From: Candidatus Aminicenantota bacterium
GTDB lineage: Bacteria > Acidobacteriota > Aminicenantia > Aminicenantales > Saccharicenantaceae
Direction of reading: 5' to 3'
Assembly (NCBI GenBank): GCA_014360005.1
Contig: JACIYI010000019.1
Span: 1 to 41,006 of the forward strand
Length of the DNA: 41,006 nt
Both the position numbers and the translations under genes were made by a program. Shown piece after piece: positions 32,826 through 41,006 of the stretch (position 1 is its first letter; every line of letters starts with the position of its first letter). The notes below the pieces were generated by a model, which searched no databases, had not been told where the DNA came from, and saw nothing but the letters and a program-made list of their open reading frames with translations.

Positions 32826-35800
32826 TCAACCGGGGAAGACCAGCCGGAATTCGCTGCCCTTGTTCCGGCCTCGAATCAGCCTGATCTCCCCGTCTATTTG
32901 CTCTACCAGGGTGTTGATGATGACCAGTCCCATGGTTTCGGCTTTTTTCATATCGAGCTTCCGGGGAAAGCCGACCCCGTCATCCTTGACCCTAAGCTCA
33001 AACTGGCCTGCGGGCAGTTTCCTGAACTTTATCCAGAGGTTGCCCCGGCGCCCCTGCGGAAAAGCATGCTTGAAGCAGTTGGTTATCAGCTCGTTAAGTA
33101 TCAGACCCACCGGCACGGCCAGGTTCAGGTTGAGGTTCTGTGGCTCGATGTCCAGGTGCAGCTGGACCTGGTCCGGTTCCAGCTGCTGGTCGTAAAAGAT
33201 GTTCCAGGCCAGGTTATTAAGATAGTCGGGGAAATTGACGTTGCTCAGGTCCCGCGACCGGTATAACTTTTCGTGGACCATGGCCAGGGATTTAATCCGC
33301 TGCTGGCATTCCTTGAAGGCCACTCTGGCCGCCGGGTCCTGCAGCCGGGCCGACTGCATGTTCAACATGCTGGAAATCACCTGCATGTTGTTCTTGACCC
33401 GGTGATGGATCTCCCGCATCAGGATCTCTTTTTCCTTGAGCGACTGCCTCAGAGCCTCCTCGGCCAGCTTTCGCTCGGTAATATCGCGGGCTATGCCTTC
33501 CAGGGCCACCAGCTGGCCGGAGTCGTCATAAATGGGCACGTTAATCTGCTCGGTCCAGATGATCTGTCCGTCTTTCCTTTTCCAGCGCAGGACGGCCGGG
33601 TTGCTGATTTTTCCTTTGACCATATCTTTTAATACCGGGCGGTCTTCGGGCAGCAGCAGCTTGTAGCCCAGGGCCGGGTCGGCATAGTGCTCCTCGGGTG
33701 TATAACCGGTAATGGCCGTGGCCGCCGGGCTGACATATTCGAAGCCGGGTTCGGGCAGCAACCTGAACCGGTAGATGATGTCCTTGGCATTCTCAGCCAG
33801 CCGACGGAACCTGGCTTCACTCTCCCGCAGGGCCTGTTCACCCTTCTTGCGCTGGTCGATGTCGCGAACTATGGCCTGGATCAGTTTCCTTCCCCCGATT
33901 TCAATCAGGTTCAGGCTGACCTCGGTGTAGAAGGGGGTGCCATCATACCGGCTGTGTAGCCATTCGAAAAATTGAGGCTCTCCCCTCAGGGCGGCTTCGA
34001 TTTTCTCCAGAGCTTTCTCCCTGGAATCGCGGCCGTCAGGCTGTTTCTCCGGGGAAAACTGATAGGGCGGCTGGCCGATTATTTGTTCCCGGGAACAGCC
34101 GAAGATTGTTTCGGTTTTCTGGTTACAATCGATGAAAATTTCCCGGTCCATCAGGAAAATAGCATCATTGGCCGCTTCGAACAGGCTGCGGTATTTGCTT
34201 TCGCTCTCGCGGAGAGCCTGCTCGGCCTTCTTTCGGTCGGTGATTTCTATGGTAACTTCAATCAGGCCGATTATCTGTTCTTTTTCATCTTTCAGCGGGT
34301 AACCGCTGATATGCCACCAGTGGCCATCGGGACTCTGGACTTCTGCCTGTTCCGGTTTTCCGCTGGTCCGGGCCTTATCCAGGGGGCAAAAAGAGCAAGG
34401 CTCCTGCCGCTGATGCCAGAGCTCATAGCATTTTTTCCCAACCAGTTGACCCGGCTCCAGGCCGAGTGAGGCGGCCGCGGCTCGGTTGGTCCAGACTATG
34501 GTATGATCAGGGGCCTGGTAGATGACGTGTTCGGAGATGGTGGCAAAGATGGCCGATTTTTCCCGCTCACTCCGGATGAGCTCTTCCTCGGCTCTTTTCC
34601 TGGCGGTTATGTCGGTGATGATTCCTTCCAGACAGACCAGATTACCGCCGTCATCAAAAATTCCACCGCCTCGCTCCTGCACCCATTTGACATGGCCGTT
34701 GGCCGTTATGATCTGGTACTCTTCTTCAAAGACTTCCCGTTTTTTGAGCACCTGCTGCCACTTTTTCCAGAGGTACTCGCGGTATTCGGGAACGATCAGG
34801 TCGCTAAAGGCCAGCCGGCGGTTACCGCTCAAATCTTCCGGCTGGTAGCCGGTAATTTCCCGGCAGGTGCCGGCTATGTAATCCATGGTCCAGTGGCGGT
34901 CGTTCCGGCAGCGGTAAACCATTCCCGGCAGGTTGGCCAGCAGATGTTCCAGGAAGCGGTTTTTCTCCTTCAATTCTTCCCGGGCAGCTAGGATTTGCTT
35001 CTGGGCTTCCCGTTCGGCCGTCTGGTCGCGGAAAACCAGGATGACCCCCAGCAGGTTTCCTTCGTCGTCGGTGATCGGGGCTCCGCTGTCGGCGACCGGG
35101 CATTCCCGACCGTCGCGCGAAATTAATATGGAGTGATTGGCCAATCCCACTATGATTCCTTCTTTGATTACTCTTTCCACAGGGTTTCCCGTCTTTTCCC
35201 TGGTGAATTCATCCACCACCTGGAAGACTTCTTCAATCGGCCGGCCCCGGGCTTCCTGTTCACTCCAGCCGGTCAATTTTTCGGCCACGTGGTTCATCAC
35301 CAGGATTTTGCCCTTCGTATCTGTGGAGATAACCCCGTCTCCGATGCTGTAGAGAGTGGCTCTGATTTCTGCTTCCCGGGCCAGCAGCTCCTGGATTAAC
35401 TCCACCCGGTCAGTGATATCCACCAGGGTGCCGATGATGGCTTTGCGACCCTGATAGTCGATGGTGCTGCCGTGGGCTTCGCAGTAAAAAGAAGTACCGT
35501 CCTTGCGCCAGCCCCGGAATTCAAAACGCAGCGAAGGCACCTGGCCGCTCAGGCGGCGGCGGTTGTATTCGCGGACCATGGCCCGGTCGTCAGGATGAGT
35601 CAGGTCTATATTGCCCAGCTTCCCAATCAGCTCGCCGGGTTCATAACCGAACATCTCGGCCAGCGACCGGTTGACGTACTTAAAGACACCGTCCTGCACC
35701 AGGTAGACCCCGGCCATGGCCGAATCGCTCAGGACTTGGAAAAGTTGCTGGGTTTCCCTGGCCCGGGCTTCGGCCTGGTATAATTTCTGGTAATTGAGTT

Positions 35801-36800
35801 TTTCCCGGCGCTGCCAGAAAACTTCGGTCAGCAGCAGCTGGGCAACGATGAGGGAAATCAGAAAAAGAATGATCAGGGTAGAGCGTCTCCGCCAGCCGGC
35901 CAGGGCCTCGGCCCGGTCCATCTTGGCCACGACTGACCAGCAGGTATTGAAAACCGGACTGGTGGCGGCCAGGACTTTGAGGCCTCGATAATCCAGTCCT
36001 TCGTAAGTGCCGTAATCGCCCAGGACCGCTTTGACTGCCGGGACCTCTTTTCTGGTCAGGGGGAGCCGCAGGTTAAGAGCTGCATCGGGTCTGTGCCGGA
36101 GTTCGTTTAGGAACAAGACCTCATCTCCATCCCGCTTGACCAGCAGGGCTTCAGCCGTCTGGCTGGCTACCGGCCACGATTGAATCAGGGGAAAAAGAAA
36201 ATTTTCGGCGTTGGCTTTTAAGATGAGATAGCCGAGCGGCCCGGAGCCTGCAGCTTCCGGCGGCAGCACCGGGGCCACCACATCCAGGTGGATGGAGTCG
36301 TCGGCCCGGCTGCGGTGAAGGTCAGTATTGAAGATGGATCCGCTTTTTTCGGCCTTTTCCAGGATATCCATGAATTCGGGCGGAGCTTCCTGGCTGTAAC
36401 CTTTGAGAGCCAGCACGATTCTCTTCTCGGCGTTCATCAGGGCGATGTTGCCGTAATTGTAATTTTCGGCGGTTATTTCTAATCTCTTGATTATCCTGTT
36501 CCTGACAGATTCCTGTCCGTTTTGCAGAAAATCGACGATAGCTTCGGACAGGAAAGGACTCCGGGTCATTATGGCCGCATCTTTTTTCCTCTCGTCCAGC
36601 CAGTCCCGGATCTGCTGGGCTTTTATCCGGGCAATGGACGATAGCTGGTCAAAGACAATTTTTTCAGCCCGTTTTTCTTCCGAGCGGCGGATGGCCAGTC
36701 CGACTCCGAGAATCAGGATAATCAGGAAAAGTGAGGTTAAATAAACCGGGCTGGTCAGCCTTTGTTTCCATCTGGCCTGAAGCCTGGTTTCGTCTGGCAT
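32826..36800 (-). CDS. Six-PAS membrane histidine kinase (HisKA_2 type)
   Basis: Sensor kinase of 1324 residues. Two membrane segments (about 18-36 and 307-327) enclose a periplasmic Cache-like sensor. Six PAS domains follow at about 350-465, 475-600, 615-740, 755-870, 880-1000 and 1005-1125, most with the usual DITDR-type ends. The dimerisation/phosphoacceptor part reads [24 protein letters not shown] (His about 1132), typical of HisKA_2 kinases. The HATPase domain has [13 protein letters not shown] and KDDGVGFP. The fourth PAS carries three cysteines (C791, C802, C805) in a CSFCP setting, seen in some PAS domains and suited to a metal or redox ligand. No response regulator is adjacent, so it is an orphan here. 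AGGAG precedes ATG 36800. The signal is unknown. Confidence 0.92.
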   Translation of the reverse strand: MPDETRLQARWKQRLTSPVYLTSLFLIILILGVGLAIRRSEEKRAEKIVFDQLSSIARIKAQQIRDWLDERKKDAAIMTRSPFLSEAIVDFLQNGQESVRNRIIKRLEITAENYNYGNIALMNAEKRIVLALKGYSQEAPPEFMDILEKAEKSGSIFNTDLHRSRADDSIHLDVVAPVLPPEAAGSGPLGYLILKANAENFLFPLIQSWPVASQTAEALLVKRDGDEVLFLNELRHRPDAALNLRLPLTRKEVPAVKAVLGDYGTYEGLDYRGLKVLAATSPVFNTCWSVVAKMDRAEALAGWRRRSTLIILFLISLIVAQLLLTEVFWQRREKLNYQKLYQAEARARETQQLFQVLSDSAMAGVYLVQDGVFKYVNRSLAEMFGYEPGELIGKLGNIDLTHPDDRAMVREYNRRRLSGQVPSLRFEFRGWRKDGTSFYCEAHGSTIDYQGRKAIIGTLVDITDRVELIQELLAREAEIRATLYSIGDGVISTDTKGKILVMNHVAEKLTGWSEQEARGRPIEEVFQVVDEFTREKTGNPVERVIKEGIIVGLANHSILISRDGRECPVADSGAPITDDEGNLLGVILVFRDQTAEREAQKQILAAREELKEKNRFLEHLLANLPGMVYRCRNDRHWTMDYIAGTCREITGYQPEDLSGNRRLAFSDLIVPEYREYLWKKWQQVLKKREVFEEEYQIITANGHVKWVQERGGGIFDDGGNLVCLEGIITDITARKRAEEELIRSEREKSAIFATISEHVIYQAPDHTIVWTNRAAAASLGLEPGQLVGKKCYELWHQRQEPCSFCPLDKARTSGKPEQAEVQSPDGHWWHISGYPLKDEKEQIIGLIEVTIEITDRKKAEQALRESESKYRSLFEAANDAIFLMDREIFIDCNQKTETIFGCSREQIIGQPPYQFSPEKQPDGRDSREKALEKIEAALRGEPQFFEWLHSRYDGTPFYTEVSLNLIEIGGRKLIQAIVRDIDQRKKGEQALRESEARFRRLAENAKDIIYRFRLLPEPGFEYVSPAATAITGYTPEEHYADPALGYKLLLPEDRPVLKDMVKGKISNPAVLRWKRKDGQIIWTEQINVPIYDDSGQLVALEGIARDITERKLAEEALRQSLKEKEILMREIHHRVKNNMQVISSMLNMQSARLQDPAARVAFKECQQRIKSLAMVHEKLYRSRDLSNVNFPDYLNNLAWNIFYDQQLEPDQVQLHLDIEPQNLNLNLAVPVGLILNELITNCFKHAFPQGRRGNLWIKFRKLPAGQFELRVKDDGVGFPRKLDMKKAETMGLVIINTLVEQIDGEIRLIRGRNKGSEFRLVFPG

Positions 36801-37127
36801 GAAGCAGCTCCTGGCTTTTAAGGTCCGGGTATGGAGCGGACGACAGCCGGGAAGGTGTAGTCCGAACCGCGCTGGACTCGAAGATTATAATTATAAAGTT
36901 GGGATTGAGCGGAACCTTCCGGCCGGTTCAGACGGCGCCTTGATGACCGTCGGCCCTTCTTCAGGTTACCCGTTTTCATCGGCTCCGGCTCAAAATTAAC
37001 ACCTTCCTGGTTATTAGTCAAGAAAAGCGCTTTTGGGTTGAGCTCTGGGTCTCTGTCCGGAAAAATTTATGTTAATCATAGCCGGTTTGCCATATAATAT
37101 TTGAATCATTAGAAGGGAGGAAAGGTC
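36801..37127. other. Divergent interval between kinase and mscL
   Basis: These 327 bp contain the upstream regions of both genes. A TATAAT lies at 37093-37098, 30 bp before mscL, without a good -35. No repeat of the GGGACAC type and no gene is visible. Confidence 0.45.
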
Positions 37128-37514
37128 ATGCTTAAAGGGTTCAAAGAATTTATCATGCGCGGCAACGTGGCTGACCTGGCCGTGGCTGTAATCATCGGGG
37201 CAGCTTTCAGCCAGATTGTCAACTCGATGGTCGGGGACGTGCTGACTCCGCTCATCGGGGCGATTTTCGGCCGGCCAGATTTTTCCGGGTTGTTCCTCGG
37301 CCCGGTAGCCCTGGGCAAGTTTATCAATGCCGTGGTCAATTTCCTGATTGTAGCCGCAGCGATCTATTTTGCCATCGTCGTCCCGTTGAAAAAGATCCAG
37401 GAATTAAAGGACAGGAAGAAAGCCCAGGAAGCAGCTGCTGCTCCGGCTCCGGAACTGCCGGCTGAAGTCAAGCTGCTGTCTGAAATTCTGGAAACCCTGA
37501 AAAAGAAAGCCTGA
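37128..37514 (+). CDS. mscL: Large-conductance mechanosensitive channel MscL
   Basis: Inner-membrane channel that opens under strong membrane tension and releases solutes during hypo-osmotic shock. The 128-residue length is normal. The N-terminal helix KGFKEFIMRGNVADLAVAVIIGAAF is diagnostic, followed by the loop with FSGLFLG, the second membrane helix INAVVNFLIVAAAIYFAIV and a cytoplasmic helix (LPAEVKLLSEILETL). An Ala/Pro linker joins the last two. GGGAGG precedes ATG 37128. It stands alone. Confidence 0.97.
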   Translation: MLKGFKEFIMRGNVADLAVAVIIGAAFSQIVNSMVGDVLTPLIGAIFGRPDFSGLFLGPVALGKFINAVVNFLIVAAAIYFAIVVPLKKIQELKDRKKAQEAAAAPAPELPAEVKLLSEILETLKKKA

Positions 37515-38034
37515 CCTGAACCCGAACCGGCCTGGCTTCTTCTGTTTGCGGGCGAGGTTTTAACCCGGTTTTCCAGGAACAGGAAGAAGGACGTCGGGAT
37601 AGGGTTGGTAAACAGGCTGTTCTCCCGGATAAAGAATACCAACGGGATGAATACTTTGATTAAGTTTTTTGAAGGGCGGGTTTGGAACAACTGGAGGCCG
37701 AGCCCTCAACCTAAAGCCAGAACTGAATATTTCTAAGCTAAATCAAATTAATTTTGCCCTGTTTGAAAAGAAGCGGTGCGGCAGTAAAAAATGGTTTTTT
37801 AATCGTGGGCCCTTTATTCGTCTTATAATTAATTTGGTGAGTCACCAATAACAGCGGGCTGCTAAGAACCCGGGCTGTGGCCCTGTATCCCTTTTGGCCG
37901 CCAGCTTTTAAGCCTTTTTAAGGTGCCGGTGCCTCATGGTGTCTGGTGATGAGCCCGGCATAAGTTTTTTGCGGTTGTTCTGGTATCATATATAGACTAA
38001 AACTCAAAAAGATAATTAAAACAGAGGTGGAAAG
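37515..38034. other. Intergenic region without recognised features
   Basis: 520 bp between mscL and the SDR gene, both plus strand. A few short open frames occur in all phases but have no ribosome sites. I see no repeat, tRNA or clear terminator. An AT-rich part near 37735-37855 may include promoter sequence. Confidence 0.4.
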
Positions 38035-38847
38035 ATGAAGATTGCCTACGGAAAAGCACTGATAACCGGGGCTTCGGCCGGGCTGGGTGAAGAATACGCC
38101 AGACAGCTGGCCGCGGCCGGGACTGACTTGATCTTGGTGGCTAGGAGGAAAGAACGCCTGGAAAAGCTGGCGGCCGAGCTAAAGGAAAAGTTTGGGATTT
38201 CGGTCGATGTTTTCCCGGCTGACCTCAGCCGGGAGGAGGAGATCTACCGCCTGGCCGAGAAAATAAGGCAGACTGAGGACCTTGACCTGCTCATCAACAA
38301 CGCTGGTTTCGGCGGTAGGAGCAAGTTTTATCGCGACCAGACCCAGGAAGCCGAACAGATGGTTAAAGTACATGTCACGGCTCCGGTCGTTCTGACCAGA
38401 GCCGCTCTGCCGGCTATGATAAAAAGAAACAGGGGAGCGGTCATCAACCTGGCTTCAATAGCCGCTTTTTCCCCTTTTTCCGGGGCCATGTACAGTTCGA
38501 CCAAGGCTTTCCTGGTAATGTTTTCAGAAAACCTGCAGAACGAGTTGTTGGAAACGGGGATTAAAATCCAGGCTCTCTGTCCGGGCCTGACCCATACCGA
38601 GTTTCATCAGGTGGCCGGGATAAATAAAGAGGCCATTCCGGGCCTGCTCTGGATGAAGGCCGACCGGGTGGTCAGGATTTCCTTGAAGGCTCTGAACGGC
38701 AAAAAGACAATTGTTGTTCCCGGCTGCCGCAACAGAATGATTGCTTTCTTGATGCGCTGTCCCTGGACTTTCAGCCTGATGCGCTGGCTGGCCAGGCTGG
38801 GTAAGATAAGAAAAATGGCCGCGATGCAGGATCAGTATCAGGACTAA
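38035..38847 (+). CDS. Short-chain dehydrogenase/reductase (SDR)
   Basis: NAD(P)-dependent oxidoreductase of 270 residues, classical SDR. The cofactor motif is TGASAGLGEEYA, then ADLSREEE, LLINNAGFGG, the catalytic serine in INLASIAAF and YSSTK (Tyr and Lys of the active site). LCPGLTHTEFH is the usual substrate-loop motif. The basic residues after the first strand (ARRKER) suggest NADP preference. The C-terminal 50 residues are hydrophobic and basic (MIAFLMRCPWTFSLMRWLARLG), as in the DltE/YqjQ-like group that often acts on lipids. AGAGGTGG precedes the ATG. The substrate is unknown. Confidence 0.92.
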   Translation: MKIAYGKALITGASAGLGEEYARQLAAAGTDLILVARRKERLEKLAAELKEKFGISVDVFPADLSREEEIYRLAEKIRQTEDLDLLINNAGFGGRSKFYRDQTQEAEQMVKVHVTAPVVLTRAALPAMIKRNRGAVINLASIAAFSPFSGAMYSSTKAFLVMFSENLQNELLETGIKIQALCPGLTHTEFHQVAGINKEAIPGLLWMKADRVVRISLKALNGKKTIVVPGCRNRMIAFLMRCPWTFSLMRWLARLGKIRKMAAMQDQYQD

Positions 38848-39207
38848 AAGGGGGGCAAGAGAAGGTTCATGAGCCCCGAACGCCAGTTCCGGTTTTTAGC
38901 CTGAATAATTTGTTTGGGAAAGAAAAAACAGCCGCCTGCCTGGCATATATGAATCTTTTCGCGGCTCAAAGTTAGAGCCGCGGTTAGCCCATCAGGCCGC
39001 TCCGGTATTCGCTGAGACCTTGCAGATTGTTTAAGCCTTAAATCTGGAAGCCTTCTCCGACCGACGGGAAAAAACCCCCGGCGGATGAATTGCCCGTTGA
39101 TGGCTTATTAGCTCCGGAAGTTTCTGCTATTATTGAAGCGGTCTGGTCAGGTTGGAGGTGGCTATTTTTGAGGGCCTGAAGCGTATGTGGTTTTTAAGGT
39201 GATGAAG
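38848..39207. other. Intergenic region with one strong hairpin
   Basis: A perfect 7-bp stem with a 7-nt loop lies at 38961-38981 (GCGGCTC, then GAGCCGC). It has no T-run, so it is not a typical terminator and may be part of a structured leader. No gene is visible. Confidence 0.4.
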
Positions 39208-40458
39208 ATGAAAATTACAGAAATCAGGAAACCCGGCCAGAAGCAGGCCAGAGCCAGGGCCCTGTTGCTTTTCTCAGGCGGGCTGGACAGCGTGCTGGCC
39301 GGAAAGGTGCTGGAAGAACAGGGAATAGAGGTGGTGGGTCTGACCTTTCGCAGCCAGTTTTTCGGAGCGGCCGAAGCTATCCGGGCGGCGAAAGAGCTGG
39401 GCTGGCCGCTGCTTTTGGCAGACATCAGCCAGGAACAGATTGAACTGGTGGAAAAACCGAAATACGGTTATGGCCGCCGGCTTAATCCCTGCATCGATTG
39501 TCACGGTCAGATGGCCAGAATAGCCGGGCGGCTGCTGGAAAAATATCAGGCTGATTTCGTGGCCACCGGTGAAGTGCTGGGCGAGAGGCCGAAATCCCAG
39601 AATCGTCAGGCCCTGGCCATCGTGGAAAAACTATCCGGTATTAAGGGGCTGGTGCTGCGGCCACTTTCGGCCAGGCTGCTCGCTCCGACCATCCCGGAAG
39701 AAAAAAACCTGGTGGACCGGGAGAAGCTGCTTGATATCTATGGTCGTTCCAGGAAGCGGCAGCTGGAGCTGGCTGAAAAATACGGTCTCAGGGAATTTCC
39801 AACCCCGGCTGGGGGCTGCCTGCTGACCGACCCGGTTTTTAGCACCCGGCTGCGGCAGTTAATGGAGTGGCGGGGAAAATTGAGAGCCGAAGATATCAGC
39901 CTGATTAAAACCGGACGGGTATTTTTTGAAGCGGACGGGTTGATAGTGGTGAGTCGAAATGAGCGGGAGAATGAAAAAATTGCCGGGCTGGCTGACGAGT
40001 CGGATATTCTGGCGACCACGGCGGGGGTTAAAGGCCCGCTGGCAGTGGTCAGGTTAAAACAGGCGGGCGAACCGCTGGGAAAAGATTCGGCCGGCGGAGC
40101 TGGTGGCCGGGCAGGGGGTGAAAATATGGCTTCGTCTCCGGGTGTTGAGGTTCCTGTGTTATTGGGTGACACGGGGGGAGAAAGCAGCCAACGGGAAAGT
40201 AGGACGGAAAATGACAGGAAATCGGGGCTCATCCAGTTAGTGCGGTCGATCCAGGAAGGCAAGATGGTGCCGGAAAAAAGGGCGGCCGATGAAAGTGCGG
40301 CCGGGGTGGCAGCGGCCCCCGCGGTCAGAGAAGCCTGCCTGCTGGTAATTCGCTACAGCCGAGCCAGGAAGCTGGAGCGGGCCGAAGCGGCGGTCATCGG
40401 GCCGGGAGGCAGTTTCAGGCTGGAATTCGGGCAGGCCGAATGGCAGAGGTATTTGTAA
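39208..40458 (+). CDS. PP-loop ATPase, ThiI/MnmA-like tRNA thiolation-type protein with NFACT-R-like tail
   Basis: Cytoplasmic protein of 416 residues. The PP-loop FSGGLDSVL (residues 22-30) binds ATP. RLNPCIDCHG gives C95 and C98, and PAGGCLL gives C204, a three-cysteine set that could hold an Fe-S cluster, as described for some tRNA thiolases. TGEVLGERPKSQNRQAL and LRPLSARLLAPT are typical of a widespread ThiI-like group. From about 230 on, GRVFFEADGLIVVSRNERENEKIAGL looks like an NFACT-R-type RNA-binding domain. A low-complexity insertion (about 290-375) splits this domain, and the end RLEFGQAEWQRYL may complete it. ATG 39208 is chosen because AAGG lies 8 nt upstream; GTG 39187 and ATG 39202 are alternatives. 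A role in tRNA or sulfur modification is inferred; the target base is unknown. Confidence 0.8.
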   Translation: MKITEIRKPGQKQARARALLLFSGGLDSVLAGKVLEEQGIEVVGLTFRSQFFGAAEAIRAAKELGWPLLLADISQEQIELVEKPKYGYGRRLNPCIDCHGQMARIAGRLLEKYQADFVATGEVLGERPKSQNRQALAIVEKLSGIKGLVLRPLSARLLAPTIPEEKNLVDREKLLDIYGRSRKRQLELAEKYGLREFPTPAGGCLLTDPVFSTRLRQLMEWRGKLRAEDISLIKTGRVFFEADGLIVVSRNERENEKIAGLADESDILATTAGVKGPLAVVRLKQAGEPLGKDSAGGAGGRAGGENMASSPGVEVPVLLGDTGGESSQRESRTENDRKSGLIQLVRSIQEGKMVPEKRAADESAAGVAAAPAVREACLLVIRYSRARKLERAEAAVIGPGGSFRLEFGQAEWQRYL

Positions 40459-41006
40459 AAAAACGGCTGAGAAGGGGTGCAGCGCTGCGGCGGTTGTTTC
40501 CCATAATTATTTATGTATTTATGACCCCTCCCATTCTTAAATACTAATCTTGTAGAATCATAAATCTCCATTAACGAAGACAGTTCTCAACGGTGAAGGT
40601 TTTTATACGATCGTTGCAAGGGAACATTCTGTATTTTGTTGCTATTTTTTCAATTGGCTTCAATTTCGATGAGTTGGCCTGAATTCAACTTAGTTTTCAG
40701 GATCCAGGAATCTCTAATTTTTACCCACAATATAGCCGGGTGAGCCTTATATGTTAATCCATTACCATCCCGGGAGTTAATCCGTATTTTTATTTCTCTG
40801 ACCACACCCTTCCTCTGGTGACTATCAACCTGGAAGGGCGGCGGCTGAAGCGGTGCCTGAAGCCAGATGAAAATTTCCAGCGGTCATTGGTTGATACATG
40901 GTATCCAGTTTGCGGGAAGAGCTTAAAATATAGGTCAGTTAATTTTTCCAGCTGCATTACTGGAAACAGGGCTACTAACTTGGATATTTTCCTCTCCATG
41001 GTGAGC
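40459..41006. other. Non-coding stretch at the right edge
   Basis: 548 bp with AT-rich sequence and a GCAGCGCTGC palindrome near 40480. A 69-codon frame on the minus strand (40790-40999) shows no known motif or clear ribosome site and is not called. A gene could begin beyond the window edge. Confidence 0.4.

Noticed and set aside
38961..38981. Intrinsic terminator
   Set aside because: The stem is perfect but not followed by a T-run.
40790..40999. 69-codon frame on the minus strand at the right edge
   Set aside because: No motif and no clear upstream site; too close to the window edge to judge.

Overview
The window looks like a chromosomal segment of a diderm bacterium with an Acidobacteriota/Aminicenantes-like gene repertoire. 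The reasons are two large DUF5916-type outer-membrane proteins, a TonB-dependent receptor, a secreted M28 peptidase, a GHL10-type glycoside hydrolase-like protein, and many short palindromic GGGACAC repeats next to a REP-associated (RAYT, Y1/HUH) transposase. The phylum call is an inference from gene content only. I found no tRNA, rRNA, prophage or CRISPR array.

Layout. 1-4916: a partial wecB (UDP-GlcNAc 2-epimerase) is divergent from an NfrB-like inner-membrane glycosyltransferase with c-di-GMP-binding (MshEN) motifs and a small outer-membrane barrel gene. Together they suggest a c-di-GMP-controlled, ManNAc-based surface glycan locus. 5272-9452: a TonB receptor broken by a one-base frameshift in a homopolymer, then mnmA with low-complexity insertions and without its usual second catalytic cysteine. 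9630-15347: an AT-richer secreted protein of unknown function, an NTF2-like secreted protein and the first DUF5916 protein. 15629-21006: GHL10 protein, YCII protein, polyferredoxin, MBL hydrolase, GIY-YIG protein and a methyltransferase. 21244-23573: four small cysteine-rich or regulatory genes (CGGC, DUF5320, zinc ribbon, DUF134) are divergent from a NifX-like protein; both promoters carry the same palindromic operator. 24000-30640: PHP protein, a diguanylate cyclase interrupted by an in-frame amber codon, the second DUF5916 protein and the RAYT transposase. 30676-40458: M28 peptidase, six-PAS histidine kinase, mscL, SDR and a second PP-loop (ThiI/MnmA-like) protein.

The most striking signal is the repeat system. 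Family 1 is a 22-bp palindrome (arm GGGGACACC, centre TGCA). It occurs thirteen times, mostly as doublets whose centres lie 73-76 bp apart (once 83). Families 2 and 3 share the GGGACAC core. Copies from all three families start only a few bases after stop codons, and three of the four convergent gene pairs have their whole intergenic interval filled by them. With A-runs and T-runs on either side they look like bidirectional terminators. The RAYT gene is flanked by two doublets, and its own C-terminus is encoded by a repeat copy, which suggests that it is or was the source of the repeats.
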